Part shown: positions 1-5,754 of the stretch, piece by piece
How the letters are laid out: each line of letters starts with the position of its first letter
Numbering within the stretch: the stretch's first letter is position 1
Origin: Pontiella sp.
GTDB lineage: Bacteria > Verrucomicrobiota > Kiritimatiellia > Kiritimatiellales > Pontiellaceae
Direction of reading: 5' to 3'
NCBI GenBank assembly: GCA_029935255.1
Contig: JAOZKS010000124.1
Span: 1 to 7,411 of the forward strand
Length of the DNA stretch: 7,411 nt
The notes under the pieces: model-generated
What the model saw: the letters and a program-made list of their open reading frames with translations, nothing else
The model's database searches: none
What the model was told of the DNA's origin: nothing
Program-made: the position numbers and the translations under genes

Positions 1-283
1 AGCCGAAGGTTCCGGTGGCGTGGGGATAGTAGCCCGACATGAACGACGCGCGCGAGGGGCCGCAAACAGGGAACTGGCAGTAGGTGCGGGTATAGCGCGT
101 ACCCGCCGACGCCAGCCGGTCAATATTTGGCGTCTGGCAGACCTTGTTTTCGTAGCAAGAGAGCGCCGTCGCCGTCAGGTCGTCCGAAATAATAAACAGC
201 ACATTCATGCGCGGCTTCGCGGCACCGAAACTTGAGCATCCAAACAACAATGCAACCAGCACTCCAGATATTTTCATTCGCAT
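1..283 (-). CDS. Exported sulfatase, iduronate-2-sulfatase-like (partial: N-terminal 94 codons, 3' end off window)
   Basis: This is the N-terminal part of a type I (formylglycine) sulfatase, which would hydrolyse sulfate esters on a carbohydrate outside the cytoplasm. Reading from the ATG at 283, a hydrophobic signal sequence (about residues 5-16) is followed by the metal-binding strand NVLFIISDDL (D34, D35), then TPNIDRL (51-57), then the signature C-x-P-S-R as CGPSR, with C74 the residue expected to become formylglycine. The stretch CQFPVCGPSRASFMSG is typical of iduronate-2-sulfatase-like enzymes. Export could be by signal peptidase I near SFGA, or as a lipoprotein at C16 (LLFGC, an imperfect lipobox). 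Four in-frame Met codons lie close together (286, 283, 277 and 205). The purine run GAAAAGGG at 296-289 best fits 283 (5 nt spacing), but 286 and 277 are possible. The gene starts 42 nt after the stop of the preceding sulfatase and is probably co-transcribed with it. The true substrate is unknown, and the rest of the gene is missing. Confidence 0.9.
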   Translation of the reverse strand, partial: MRMKISGVLVALLFGCSSFGAAKPRMNVLFIISDDLTATALSCYENKVCQTPNIDRLASAGTRYTRTYCQFPVCGPSRASFMSGYYPHATGTFG

Positions 284-288
284 CATAT

Positions 289-296
289 CCCTTTTC
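289..296 (-). promoter_or_regulatory. Ribosome binding site of the iduronate-2-sulfatase-like gene
   Basis: The minus strand reads GAAAAGGG just before a cluster of three candidate ATG codons. The last G is 5 nt from the ATG at 283, 2 nt from the one at 286 and 11 nt from the one at 277, so it favours 283. It is a weak Shine-Dalgarno match. The whole gap between the two sulfatase genes is about 40 nt and shows no hairpin or clear promoter, which fits a two-gene transcript. Confidence 0.45.
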
Positions 297-325
297 TATT
301 GGGCTGAAATGGCTAGTTCCAAGAA

Positions 326-1777
326 TTAGGGTCCTTTTATTTTACTTTTCCATTTAGCTCGTGGCTCCATCTTACGTGCAGCTAGGTCGGTGGCTTCATT
401 GTATTTCGGGTTCAACTGAGTTGGAACCGGAGCGTCTATCTCTTTGCGCCAAGCCTTCAGCATGGCATGCAGTTCTTTGGCCTTCTCCGGCATTTTTTTG
501 GCGAGGTTTTCACGCTCCCCGATGTCGGACTCCAGATTGTAGAGTTCCAGCCGCCCGTCCTCGAAATATTCGTGCAGCTTCCATTTCCCGACCCGCACCA
601 CCGAGCCGGGACGCGTGCGGAAAAGCGAATCGCTCGCATCGCAATCCCCCTGGAGATAGATGGGGAAATGCCAATAGAGTGAGCGTTTGGGCAGGGTTCC
701 CTTTTGGGTCATCAAGGGCATCAAGCTTTCGCCATCCAGCACTTTTCGGGAAGGAACCGGCAGCCCGGCGGCCTCGAGGAAGGTCGGGAAAAAGTCGATG
801 CCAATCACAGGCGCATCGCAGCTTGTTCCCGCCTTCACCTTGGTCGGCCAGCGGACGATCATAGGTTCGCGAATGCCCCCTTCGAAATAGGCCCCCTTGC
901 CGGCGCGGTAGGGCGTCTGTTTCGAGACTTCGTAAAATCCTCCATTGTCGGAGCTAAATAGTACCAGCGTATTTTCCTTCAGTCCGAGCGCGTCCAACTG
1001 ATCGATAATCTTCCCGATGCTTTCATCCATCTTTTCAACCATCGAGGCGTAGGCCGCATTGAGGTCTTTCTTGCCTTCATATTTCTCCACCATGCCCGGC
1101 ACCTTCTGGATGGGGCTATGAACCGCATAATAGGCCATGTGCATGAAGAAGGGGTTCTTCTTGTTTTCCTTCATGAACCGAATGGCTTCTTCCGCAAAGA
1201 TATCGGTGCTGTGCGTGCCCTTTCCATAGGGTTTGTTATACTTGGCCATCGGCCCTTTGAACGGAGCAAAGTAGCCTCCGTAGGGACTGCCCGACGTTCC
1301 GCCACCCACGTTGTAGTCGAACCCCTGCGTGCAGGGATCCTCGCCGAGATGCCACTTTCCAAGATGGATCGTTTTATACCCGCCCGCCTTCAGCGCCTCG
1401 GGAATCGTCAACATTTCATCATCGAGATGCAGCGTGTTTTTAATGGGAATCAGCTTGCGGTACTGCGCCTTGCCGCGCGCGGAACTATTCACCGTATAAA
1501 CGCCGTGGCGCGGACCATACTGCCCGCTCATGACACACGCGCGGCTCGGTGCGCAGTTGGCCGCCGGAGCATAGGCTTCCGTAAAGACCATCCCCTCCTT
1601 CGCCAACCGATCGAGGTTCGGAGTCCGGTAGCGGTCTGAATTATAGCCGATGTCCATGATCCCGTAGTCATCGGCATTGATGTAGATTATATTCGGCTTA
1701 TCCGAGTAAGTCTGTGCGACTTGGAATATCGTCAATAGTGCCACACATGCTATCCTAAGAATTTTAAATCGAGTCAT
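326..1777 (-). CDS. Exported arylsulfatase A-like sulfatase (formylglycine type)
   Basis: This is a complete type I sulfatase of 483 residues, a usual length for single-domain bacterial family members. Numbering from the ATG at 1777, a signal sequence (about residues 1-24) precedes the catalytic fold. Visible active-site elements are the metal aspartates in NADDYG (D36, D37), TPNLDRL (52-58), the CAPSR signature (C75 as formylglycine precursor, R79), GKWHLG (K141, H143), the HSP histidine (H220), SSDNGG (D277, N278) and RAGKG (K294). The C-terminal part has the usual small subdomain with the motifs RVGKWKL and LYNLESDIGERENLA. An upstream in-frame GTG at 1795 could extend it by six residues, but AGGAGA at 1787-1782 sits 4 nt before the ATG at 1777 and decides the start. 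The enzyme should be periplasmic or secreted and needs formylglycine maturation by an enzyme not encoded here. It is first in a two-sulfatase unit, downstream of a strong terminator. The substrate (a sulfated glycan is likely) and the exact subfamily are not readable. Confidence 0.95.
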   Translation of the reverse strand: MTRFKILRIACVALLTIFQVAQTYSDKPNIIYINADDYGIMDIGYNSDRYRTPNLDRLAKEGMVFTEAYAPAANCAPSRACVMSGQYGPRHGVYTVNSSARGKAQYRKLIPIKNTLHLDDEMLTIPEALKAGGYKTIHLGKWHLGEDPCTQGFDYNVGGGTSGSPYGGYFAPFKGPMAKYNKPYGKGTHSTDIFAEEAIRFMKENKKNPFFMHMAYYAVHSPIQKVPGMVEKYEGKKDLNAAYASMVEKMDESIGKIIDQLDALGLKENTLVLFSSDNGGFYEVSKQTPYRAGKGAYFEGGIREPMIVRWPTKVKAGTSCDAPVIGIDFFPTFLEAAGLPVPSRKVLDGESLMPLMTQKGTLPKRSLYWHFPIYLQGDCDASDSLFRTRPGSVVRVGKWKLHEYFEDGRLELYNLESDIGERENLAKKMPEKAKELHAMLKAWRKEIDAPVPTQLNPKYNEATDLAARKMEPRAKWKSKIKGP

Positions 1778-1781
1778 TGTG

Positions 1782-1787
1782 TCTCCT
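1782..1787 (-). promoter_or_regulatory. Ribosome binding site that fixes the sulfatase start at 1777
   Basis: AGGAGA on the minus strand, followed by CACA and then ATG, is a near-consensus Shine-Dalgarno sequence. The alternative GTG at 1795 lies upstream of this site and has no comparable site of its own, so the six-residue-longer form is unlikely. Confidence 0.8.
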
Positions 1788-1853
1788 ATGTTCACGATAG
1801 ATGTTTAGTCAATCCAACGGGCGGTCACCATCAAAAGAAACCCGCTCACTACT

Positions 1854-1887
1854 AAAAAAGTCCACGCATAAAGGCGAGGACTTTTTC
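1854..1887 (-). terminator. Rho-independent terminator closing the exb/TPR operon
   Basis: On the minus strand a nine-base arm AAAAAGTCC (1886-1878) pairs perfectly with GGACTTTTT (1863-1855). Inside it, a U-U mismatch and a further CGC/GCG pairing close a six-base loop (1873-1868). A run of six T (1859-1854), partly in the stem, provides the U tract. It lies about 65 nt after the stop codon of the TonB-like gene. Because the outer stem is A/T on both sides it could also work in the opposite direction, but no plus-strand gene needs it. The hairpin was found by eye; no folding energy was computed. Confidence 0.85.
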
Positions 1888-1951
1888 AATCGGATGAAAT
1901 GCGCCAGCGAAGGCCATATATCTTCTGTTCTAGAGAAAAACGACCTTTGCC

Positions 1952-3151
1952 TTAATTCTCGTTCTCGTATTCCGTCCTGTATTTCCGCATCAAGACCTTC
2001 TCATCATCGGTCATATAATCCGTAATATCATCGATGACAGATCCATCACCTCTAAATCCCTTTACCACGGGACCGAATTTCGAATTCAACACATTGTTGG
2101 CACCCGTTGAATCCTTACCCGCTTTGGCCAGAACTACGACATTAATGGTAGGCCACAATTTTTTATCCGGCCCGTAGACGTCGAGGCACATCTTTTTATA
2201 CGAGGAGGTAATCTTTGAAGGATTTCCACCCCCGCCCCACCCATCGATATAGTTGGTGGTCAAAACAAAAATCGTGTCGGCCTTTTGCTCAAGAATAGCC
2301 CATGCAACTCCCCGCCCCCAATGCACATAGCCTTTCTTTGCATCAGAAAGATATTTTTGCTCTAAATTCGAAGGGACTACATAAGGAAACGCCCATTTTG
2401 TTGCGTAGAAGGGTAGTTTATCCACTTTTTTAGGATAACTTCCCCTTGCCGCACCGACAGATTTGGGTGACTTGCTAAAACAGTGCGCATACTCGCCTTC
2501 AAGAGGATTCACCGGTGCCATCCAATCCATGACCTTCTGCTTGTTGGCAGGCGTGGCCAACATGATGTTCGGTTCCATCGCCCACGTGTCATTCATCCAG
2601 TAACAGGCCACATTGAACAAGGTATATTCCGGCATGCCGTTTACCATGTCCTCGAGGCGTTTGCGGATGGTGAGCCCCGTCATACGGGAAAAGGGATTTC
2701 TACCAATCGTAGCCGGACCAAAGTGAACCACAAAAACGACTTTTTCACCACTCGCCTTGGCCCCGAAAAAATCGATTTCCGGCATGGTGAATCCAATGCT
2801 AGCGGCTCCGCCGTCGCCACCCATCGCTCCTATACCCCCCTTGATTCCGGTAATTTCCGGCATCTGGATTTCAGGAACCTTGCGATCAAGATTCTTGGCC
2901 ACCAATCGTTTGCGCAACTTGGGCTTCGGCTTTCTCTTCTTCATTTTAACCGGAACCTGAAGTTTTTTCAGCTTTTGCTGCGGGCGAACGACCTGCTTGG
3001 CCTCGAATTGCTTGTCTTCCTTCTGGATCACCGTGACGGCAACAAAGGAGATCGCCACGACGACCAATATGGCATGAATCACCAGACTGACCAACAAGGC
3101 ACTTGACTTTGCGTGGTTTGCAAAGAATCGTTTTTTGGGTTTATCAGACAT
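1952..3151 (-). CDS. TonB/TolA-like energy transducer with a vWA-like C-terminal domain lacking MIDAS residues
   Basis: This 399-residue protein is the last gene of the exb operon. Residues 1-16 are basic and cytoplasmic. A single transmembrane helix (about 18-42) contains S22-x-x-x-H26, the SxxxH motif by which TonB and TolA couple to ExbB-ExbD or TolQ-TolR. Next come a very basic Lys/Pro linker (about 47-95), a Gly-rich hinge (about 104-120), and a globular domain from about 130 to the end. I see no canonical TonB C-terminal domain. The globular part has the layout of a vWA domain: a first strand EKVVFVVHF, a helix, YTLFNVACYW, a segment LATPANKQKVMDWMAPVNP, and a later strand TIFVLTT. The metal-site (MIDAS) positions are replaced: DxSxS aligns with HFGPA, and the usual TDG aligns with TTN. 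The vWA assignment is my inference; the transducer role follows from the motif and the operon. The start ATG lies 14 nt after the ExbD stop, with only a weak Shine-Dalgarno. It could instead be a proton-driven structural arm with an unrelated fold. Confidence 0.85.
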   Translation of the reverse strand: MSDKPKKRFFANHAKSSALLVSLVIHAILVVVAISFVAVTVIQKEDKQFEAKQVVRPQQKLKKLQVPVKMKKRKPKPKLRKRLVAKNLDRKVPEIQMPEITGIKGGIGAMGGDGGAASIGFTMPEIDFFGAKASGEKVVFVVHFGPATIGRNPFSRMTGLTIRKRLEDMVNGMPEYTLFNVACYWMNDTWAMEPNIMLATPANKQKVMDWMAPVNPLEGEYAHCFSKSPKSVGAARGSYPKKVDKLPFYATKWAFPYVVPSNLEQKYLSDAKKGYVHWGRGVAWAILEQKADTIFVLTTNYIDGWGGGGNPSKITSSYKKMCLDVYGPDKKLWPTINVVVLAKAGKDSTGANNVLNSKFGPVVKGFRGDGSVIDDITDYMTDDEKVLMRKYRTEYENEN

Positions 3152-3165
3152 ACTTTATCTCGTAC

Positions 3166-3600
3166 CTACATCGTCATGCTGAACGACATGTTTTTCACAT
3201 TGGCCGCCGCACACGCATCCATGACCTTGACAATTCGGCCATGCAAGGCCTTGTCTGCAGGCAGAATATTCACAATAAGTTCGCTGGCCGACGAGTCGGC
3301 CGCTTCCCTCAACGTGATCAATTGCGAAATGAGATCATCAAGATTGCTTTCGCCACTGCCAAAAATCATACCTTCAATCACGATATCACCCAGTTCAGTC
3401 ACCTCGATCAATACCTCGATCGGAAGCTGTATGGGCTCGTCCGAAGGGATATTCACCGGAAGCATAAAAGAGAGATCCGCTTCCTTCTGGATCAGCGAGG
3501 CCGTTACCATGAAGTAAATGAGAAGCAGAAAAACCACGTCGATCAACGGGGTGATCTGCATCTCAACCTTCTTGTTCATAAAATCTTCAAGCAGTTTCAT
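3166..3600 (-). CDS. exbD: ExbD/TolR-family biopolymer transport subunit (second copy)
   Basis: This 144-residue inner-membrane protein is part of the proton-driven motor. A short cytoplasmic N-terminus is followed by one transmembrane helix (about residues 17-37) with the family signature ITPLIDVVFLLLIYFMV. D21 is the conserved proton-carrying aspartate in the helix. The rest is a periplasmic ExbD domain ending in ILPADKALHGRIVKVMDACAAANV, the typical family C-terminal helix. I chose the ATG at 3600 rather than an upstream start at 3654 because the helix is then correctly placed, GAGGA (3611-3607) sits 6 nt before it, and the longer form would overlap the preceding ExbD gene by 52 nt. The gene follows the first ExbD stop by 2 nt, so the two are probably translationally coupled. 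It differs clearly from the first copy in its periplasmic part, so this is not a recent duplication. Confidence 0.93.
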   Translation of the reverse strand: MKLLEDFMNKKVEMQITPLIDVVFLLLIYFMVTASLIQKEADLSFMLPVNIPSDEPIQLPIEVLIEVTELGDIVIEGMIFGSGESNLDDLISQLITLREAADSSASELIVNILPADKALHGRIVKVMDACAAANVKNMSFSMTM

Positions 3601-3602
3601 CG

Positions 3603-4007
3603 CTATTCCTCGAAGGTTGCATAGATGAGATCGGTTGCGCCGACCTCGCCGCATGCAACCATTATATCTTTATTGGTCTTGTACTCGACCCGCTCGTCCG
3701 CACGAATCAGGATTCGCAGTTCGGGATTCAGATCGAGCTCGTCACTGACGAGCTCCTTGAGTTCGGCAATGGTTACAGGAACCGTACCTACATAGACCTG
3801 ATTGTTCGCATCCACCGATAGCATCATGCGCCCTTTGGTTTCATCCGGAACCTTGGCATATTCGGCCTCGGGGATCTTCACCTCGACCTTATCCAACTCC
3901 GTTACCACAGAAGCCACCATGAAGAAGATGAGCAACAGGAACACCATGTCGATCATGGGGGCCATGTCGATGCTCACATCATCTTTTTTGGGTAGTTTGA
4001 CTTTCAT
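3603..4007 (-). CDS. exbD: ExbD/TolR-family biopolymer transport subunit (first copy)
   Basis: This 134-residue protein has the standard ExbD plan. A charged cytoplasmic N-terminus is followed by a transmembrane helix (about residues 16-36) with the signature IDMAPMIDMVFLLLIFFMV. D20 is the conserved intramembrane aspartate that takes part in proton passage with ExbB. The periplasmic domain runs to the C-terminus and contains the family pattern LRILIRADERVEYKTNKDIMVACGEVGATDL. Its length is normal for the family. A good Shine-Dalgarno (GAGGTG, 4017-4012) lies 4 nt before the ATG. The gene is 23 nt downstream of the ExbB gene and 2 nt upstream of the second ExbD. With ExbB it should form the inner-membrane stator that energises the TonB-like protein. 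Whether the two ExbDs form mixed complexes is not known from the sequence. Confidence 0.95.
   Translation of the reverse strand: MKVKLPKKDDVSIDMAPMIDMVFLLLIFFMVASVVTELDKVEVKIPEAEYAKVPDETKGRMMLSVDANNQVYVGTVPVTIAELKELVSDELDLNPELRILIRADERVEYKTNKDIMVACGEVGATDLIYATFEE
3607..3611 (-). promoter_or_regulatory. Ribosome binding site that fixes the second ExbD start at 3600
   Basis: GAGGA on the minus strand lies inside the last codons of the first ExbD gene, 6 nt before the ATG at 3600. It supports this start over the upstream codon at 3654, which would add 18 basic residues and overlap the preceding gene. Confidence 0.75.
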
Positions 4008-4030
4008 TTCACACCTCGTCCGGCAGGGGT

Positions 4031-4843
4031 TTATTCAGCAACGGCTTTAGGTGCTTTCCCGGCTTTCTTTCCACTTCCCATGTCCTCGAAGCCCAACGGA
4101 AGATCTCCGGATTCGAGCGTATCAAGAAGCGCGCCAATCTGGCGTCCCAGCGAAGCGGTGGATTTGATGAAGTTGTTCCTGAAATAGTAGTAGGACAGCA
4201 TGCAAGGAATGGCGATGATCAGACCGGTCGCCGTCGTAACAAGGGCCTCACCAATGTTTCCGGCGAGCTCTTCCGGCTTGCCCATGCCCTTCGAACCGAT
4301 GGTTTGGAAAGCTTTGATCATACCGGATACCGTACCGAGGAGTCCCAGCATCGGGGCGGTTGCACCAATGATCGAAAGGTAGTCTACCGCTTTCATGTAT
4401 TGGGTCACTTCCTCTGTACTGGCTTCCTCAATCGCTTCCTTAATCTTGCCGAAATTGATCTCACCCGTCGTGGAGCAACGCTCAAGACCTGCTGCAAACA
4501 CATAGGTAAACAATGTTTCGTTCTCTTTGCAGAGGCTATGGGCTTCCAAAATTTTCTTATCCTTCATCAACTGAACAAAGTCGGGCATCAGGTCGGGACG
4601 CAACAATACTTTTTCCCGTAGGGACAGGAAATTCTGCACCATGAAAAAGACCATGCCTACCGAGAACAACCCCAAGGGATACATAGACCATCCCCCTTGC
4701 TTGATCATCTGCATCAGGGTGGTTTTCTCCACCTTCGGTCCGGTTGCTTCTGGAGCAGCATCGGTTGCTTCCTGCGCAAATGCAACAGGCCCCATAATCA
4801 GGCTTAAACAAAATGCCATTTTAATAAGTTTCTTCGTCATCAT
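4031..4843 (-). CDS. exbB: MotA/TolQ/ExbB-family proton channel protein with N-terminal signal peptide
   Basis: This 270-residue protein is the channel subunit of the motor. Residues 1-23 form a cleavable signal peptide (MAFCLSLIMGPVAFA, cleavage likely before QE). A short Ala/Glu/Pro/Thr-rich periplasmic stretch (24-40) follows, then TM1 (about 54-72), a cytoplasmic loop (about 75-153), TM2 (about 155-178) with GATAPMLGLLGTVSGMI, and TM3 (about 197-220) with EALVTTATGLIIAIP. The last two motifs are the hallmarks of the ExbB/TolQ/MotA family and include the channel-lining threonines. The C-terminus is a short basic Lys/Gly/Ala tail. E. coli ExbB and TolQ lack a cleaved signal peptide; extended ExbB variants are known in other phyla. 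AAGGAG (4858-4853) sits 9 nt before the first of two adjacent ATG codons, which supports the start at 4843. The gene begins 18 nt after the TPR gene and sits before two ExbD genes. Confidence 0.95.
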   Translation of the reverse strand: MMTKKLIKMAFCLSLIMGPVAFAQEATDAAPEATGPKVEKTTLMQMIKQGGWSMYPLGLFSVGMVFFMVQNFLSLREKVLLRPDLMPDFVQLMKDKKILEAHSLCKENETLFTYVFAAGLERCSTTGEINFGKIKEAIEEASTEEVTQYMKAVDYLSIIGATAPMLGLLGTVSGMIKAFQTIGSKGMGKPEELAGNIGEALVTTATGLIIAIPCMLSYYYFRNNFIKSTASLGRQIGALLDTLESGDLPLGFEDMGSGKKAGKAPKAVAE

Positions 4844-4861
4844 TTTATCTCTCTCCTTCGG

Positions 4862-5740
4862 TTAAGCTTCTTCAGTATCTAAATTTCCTGCCAGTTCCTT
4901 CTCCGCCCGCAACTTCTCGATCCTAATTTTAAGCAACCCGGCCTTATCGTACTCCGGTGTATCCCTATACAACATCAAGATTTGGCGACAGACCTCTTCG
5001 GCCGAATCATACATCCCGAGTTCGGTATAAATCTCTGCGCACAGCATTTCCGAGGGTTGCATCCAGTCGGGATCCTGACTATTAAACGCAATCACCTTAG
5101 CCACCAGTTCCATGGCTTTGCTGTATTCCTTTTTCAGGGTCATGAGCTTTGCGGTAATGTAAAGCTTATCGGGGGAGGTATCACCAGACAAATCCCCATC
5201 CCAGCCATACTCGGATAATAATTTTTCCGCTTTCTCGGAGCGTCCGGCATCAATAAGAGCCAGCGCCTGATACATACGCGCCTTTTCCTGGAGATCAGTA
5301 TCCCGATCATCCTTTGCTATTTTAGAGGAAACCTTCAGCGACTCATCAAATTTCTGAGTACGATAGTACAGCTCCATCAACAGTGCATTATACTTCGTGA
5401 GGTTCGAGGGAACATCGCTATACTCAGAATAGGGTTCAAGGACTTTTTCGAGAGCAGCGATAACCCGATCGAACTCGCGGTTCTTTTTCATTTCCAAGAG
5501 TTTTTCAGCATCGATTTTCACATCAAACCTAAGTTCCTGAACGGTACTGATACCAATCCGAATCGCCCTGGTTGATTTCGCGGTTGTAAACTCAAGCCAC
5601 TCGCCATCACGCCCGACGATTTGTCCCTTCCATGAGCGTCCGCCGGGCATTATGAGTTCTGCGGCAAGCGGTTTTGCCTCAACGAGGCTTCCGGCAAGAA
5701 GAACCCCGACTACTATGGATTTAAAAAGTGTTGTACTCAT
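4862..5740 (-). CDS. Exported TPR-repeat protein with an N-terminal beta-rich module
   Basis: This 292-residue protein is predicted to be periplasmic. A signal peptide covers about residues 1-22 (hydrophobic core 9-19, cleavage likely after VEA). Residues about 26-74 look like a small beta-barrel module: a GGRSWKGQIVGRDGEWLEF segment, then alternating hydrophobics ending IGISTVQELRF. This resembles the SH3-like domains common at the N-termini of PVC-group proteins. From about 78 to 275 the protein is helical, with around five TPR-like helix pairs; the clearest are at about 115-142, 152-178 and 230-258 (for example AEIYTELGMYDSAEEVCRQIL). The C-terminus is charged. The ATG overlaps the TGA of the preceding TPR gene (TGATG), with GGAGG (5754-5750) 9 nt upstream, so the two proteins are likely made together. 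TPR proteins bind other proteins, so a scaffold for the motor or its transducer is the natural inference. No enzyme motif is visible, and I cannot assign it to a named family. Confidence 0.88.
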   Translation of the reverse strand: MSTTLFKSIVVGVLLAGSLVEAKPLAAELIMPGGRSWKGQIVGRDGEWLEFTTAKSTRAIRIGISTVQELRFDVKIDAEKLLEMKKNREFDRVIAALEKVLEPYSEYSDVPSNLTKYNALLMELYYRTQKFDESLKVSSKIAKDDRDTDLQEKARMYQALALIDAGRSEKAEKLLSEYGWDGDLSGDTSPDKLYITAKLMTLKKEYSKAMELVAKVIAFNSQDPDWMQPSEMLCAEIYTELGMYDSAEEVCRQILMLYRDTPEYDKAGLLKIRIEKLRAEKELAGNLDTEEA

Positions 5741-5754
5741 CAGAGCGCCCCTCC
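5740..5754 (-). promoter_or_regulatory. Ribosome binding site and TGATG stop/start overlap between the two TPR genes
   Basis: GGAGG on the minus strand (5754-5750) is followed by nine bases and then by the second TPR gene's ATG. The A of this ATG is the last base of the first TPR gene's TGA. This arrangement is typical of translational coupling, in which ribosomes finishing one gene restart on the next, and it suggests a fixed ratio of the two TPR proteins. Confidence 0.75.

Larger units (their letters stand above)
1778..1951 (-). other. Intergenic region between the exb operon and the sulfatase unit
   Basis: This 174-nt region is the only substantial noncoding stretch in the window. From the operon side it holds about 64 nt after the TonB-like gene's stop codon, then an intrinsic terminator, then about 75 nt of leader before the sulfatase ATG. 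A promoter for the sulfatases is expected in that leader because of the terminator. TTGATG and TTGACT hexamers occur there, but neither has a convincing -10 partner at the right distance, so I do not place one. The small plus-strand reading frame through here looks non-coding. Confidence 0.6.

Noticed and set aside
20..235. Plus-strand 71-codon open frame at the window edge
   Set aside because: The minus strand here encodes an unmistakable sulfatase N-terminus with a CGPSR signature, so the plus-strand frame is a shadow.
361..1639. Several plus-strand open frames of 67-173 codons opposite the complete sulfatase
   Set aside because: They lie antisense to a gene with all its catalytic motifs, and their translations are low-complexity or rich in Arg, His and Pro with no recognisable domain.
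1818..1845. Small inverted repeat (CGGG / CCCG, GCGG / CCGC) in the sulfatase leader as an operator
   Set aside because: The arms are only four bases long and 17-19 nt apart, which is expected by chance.
1796..1846. TTGATG and TTGACT as possible -35 boxes for the sulfatase promoter
   Set aside because: Neither has a credible -10 hexamer 16-18 nt downstream; the best spaced candidates (TGACTA, ATAGGA) are poor or overlap the Shine-Dalgarno.
1801..2025. Plus-strand 74-codon open frame across the intergenic region
   Set aside because: It runs through the terminator hairpin and into the 3' end of the TonB-like gene, lacks a ribosome binding site and has no recognisable features.
2483..3624. Plus-strand open frames up to 207 codons opposite the TonB-like and ExbD genes
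   Set aside because: They are antisense shadows of clear membrane-protein genes. Their His/Arg-rich composition is what reverse reading of such genes gives.
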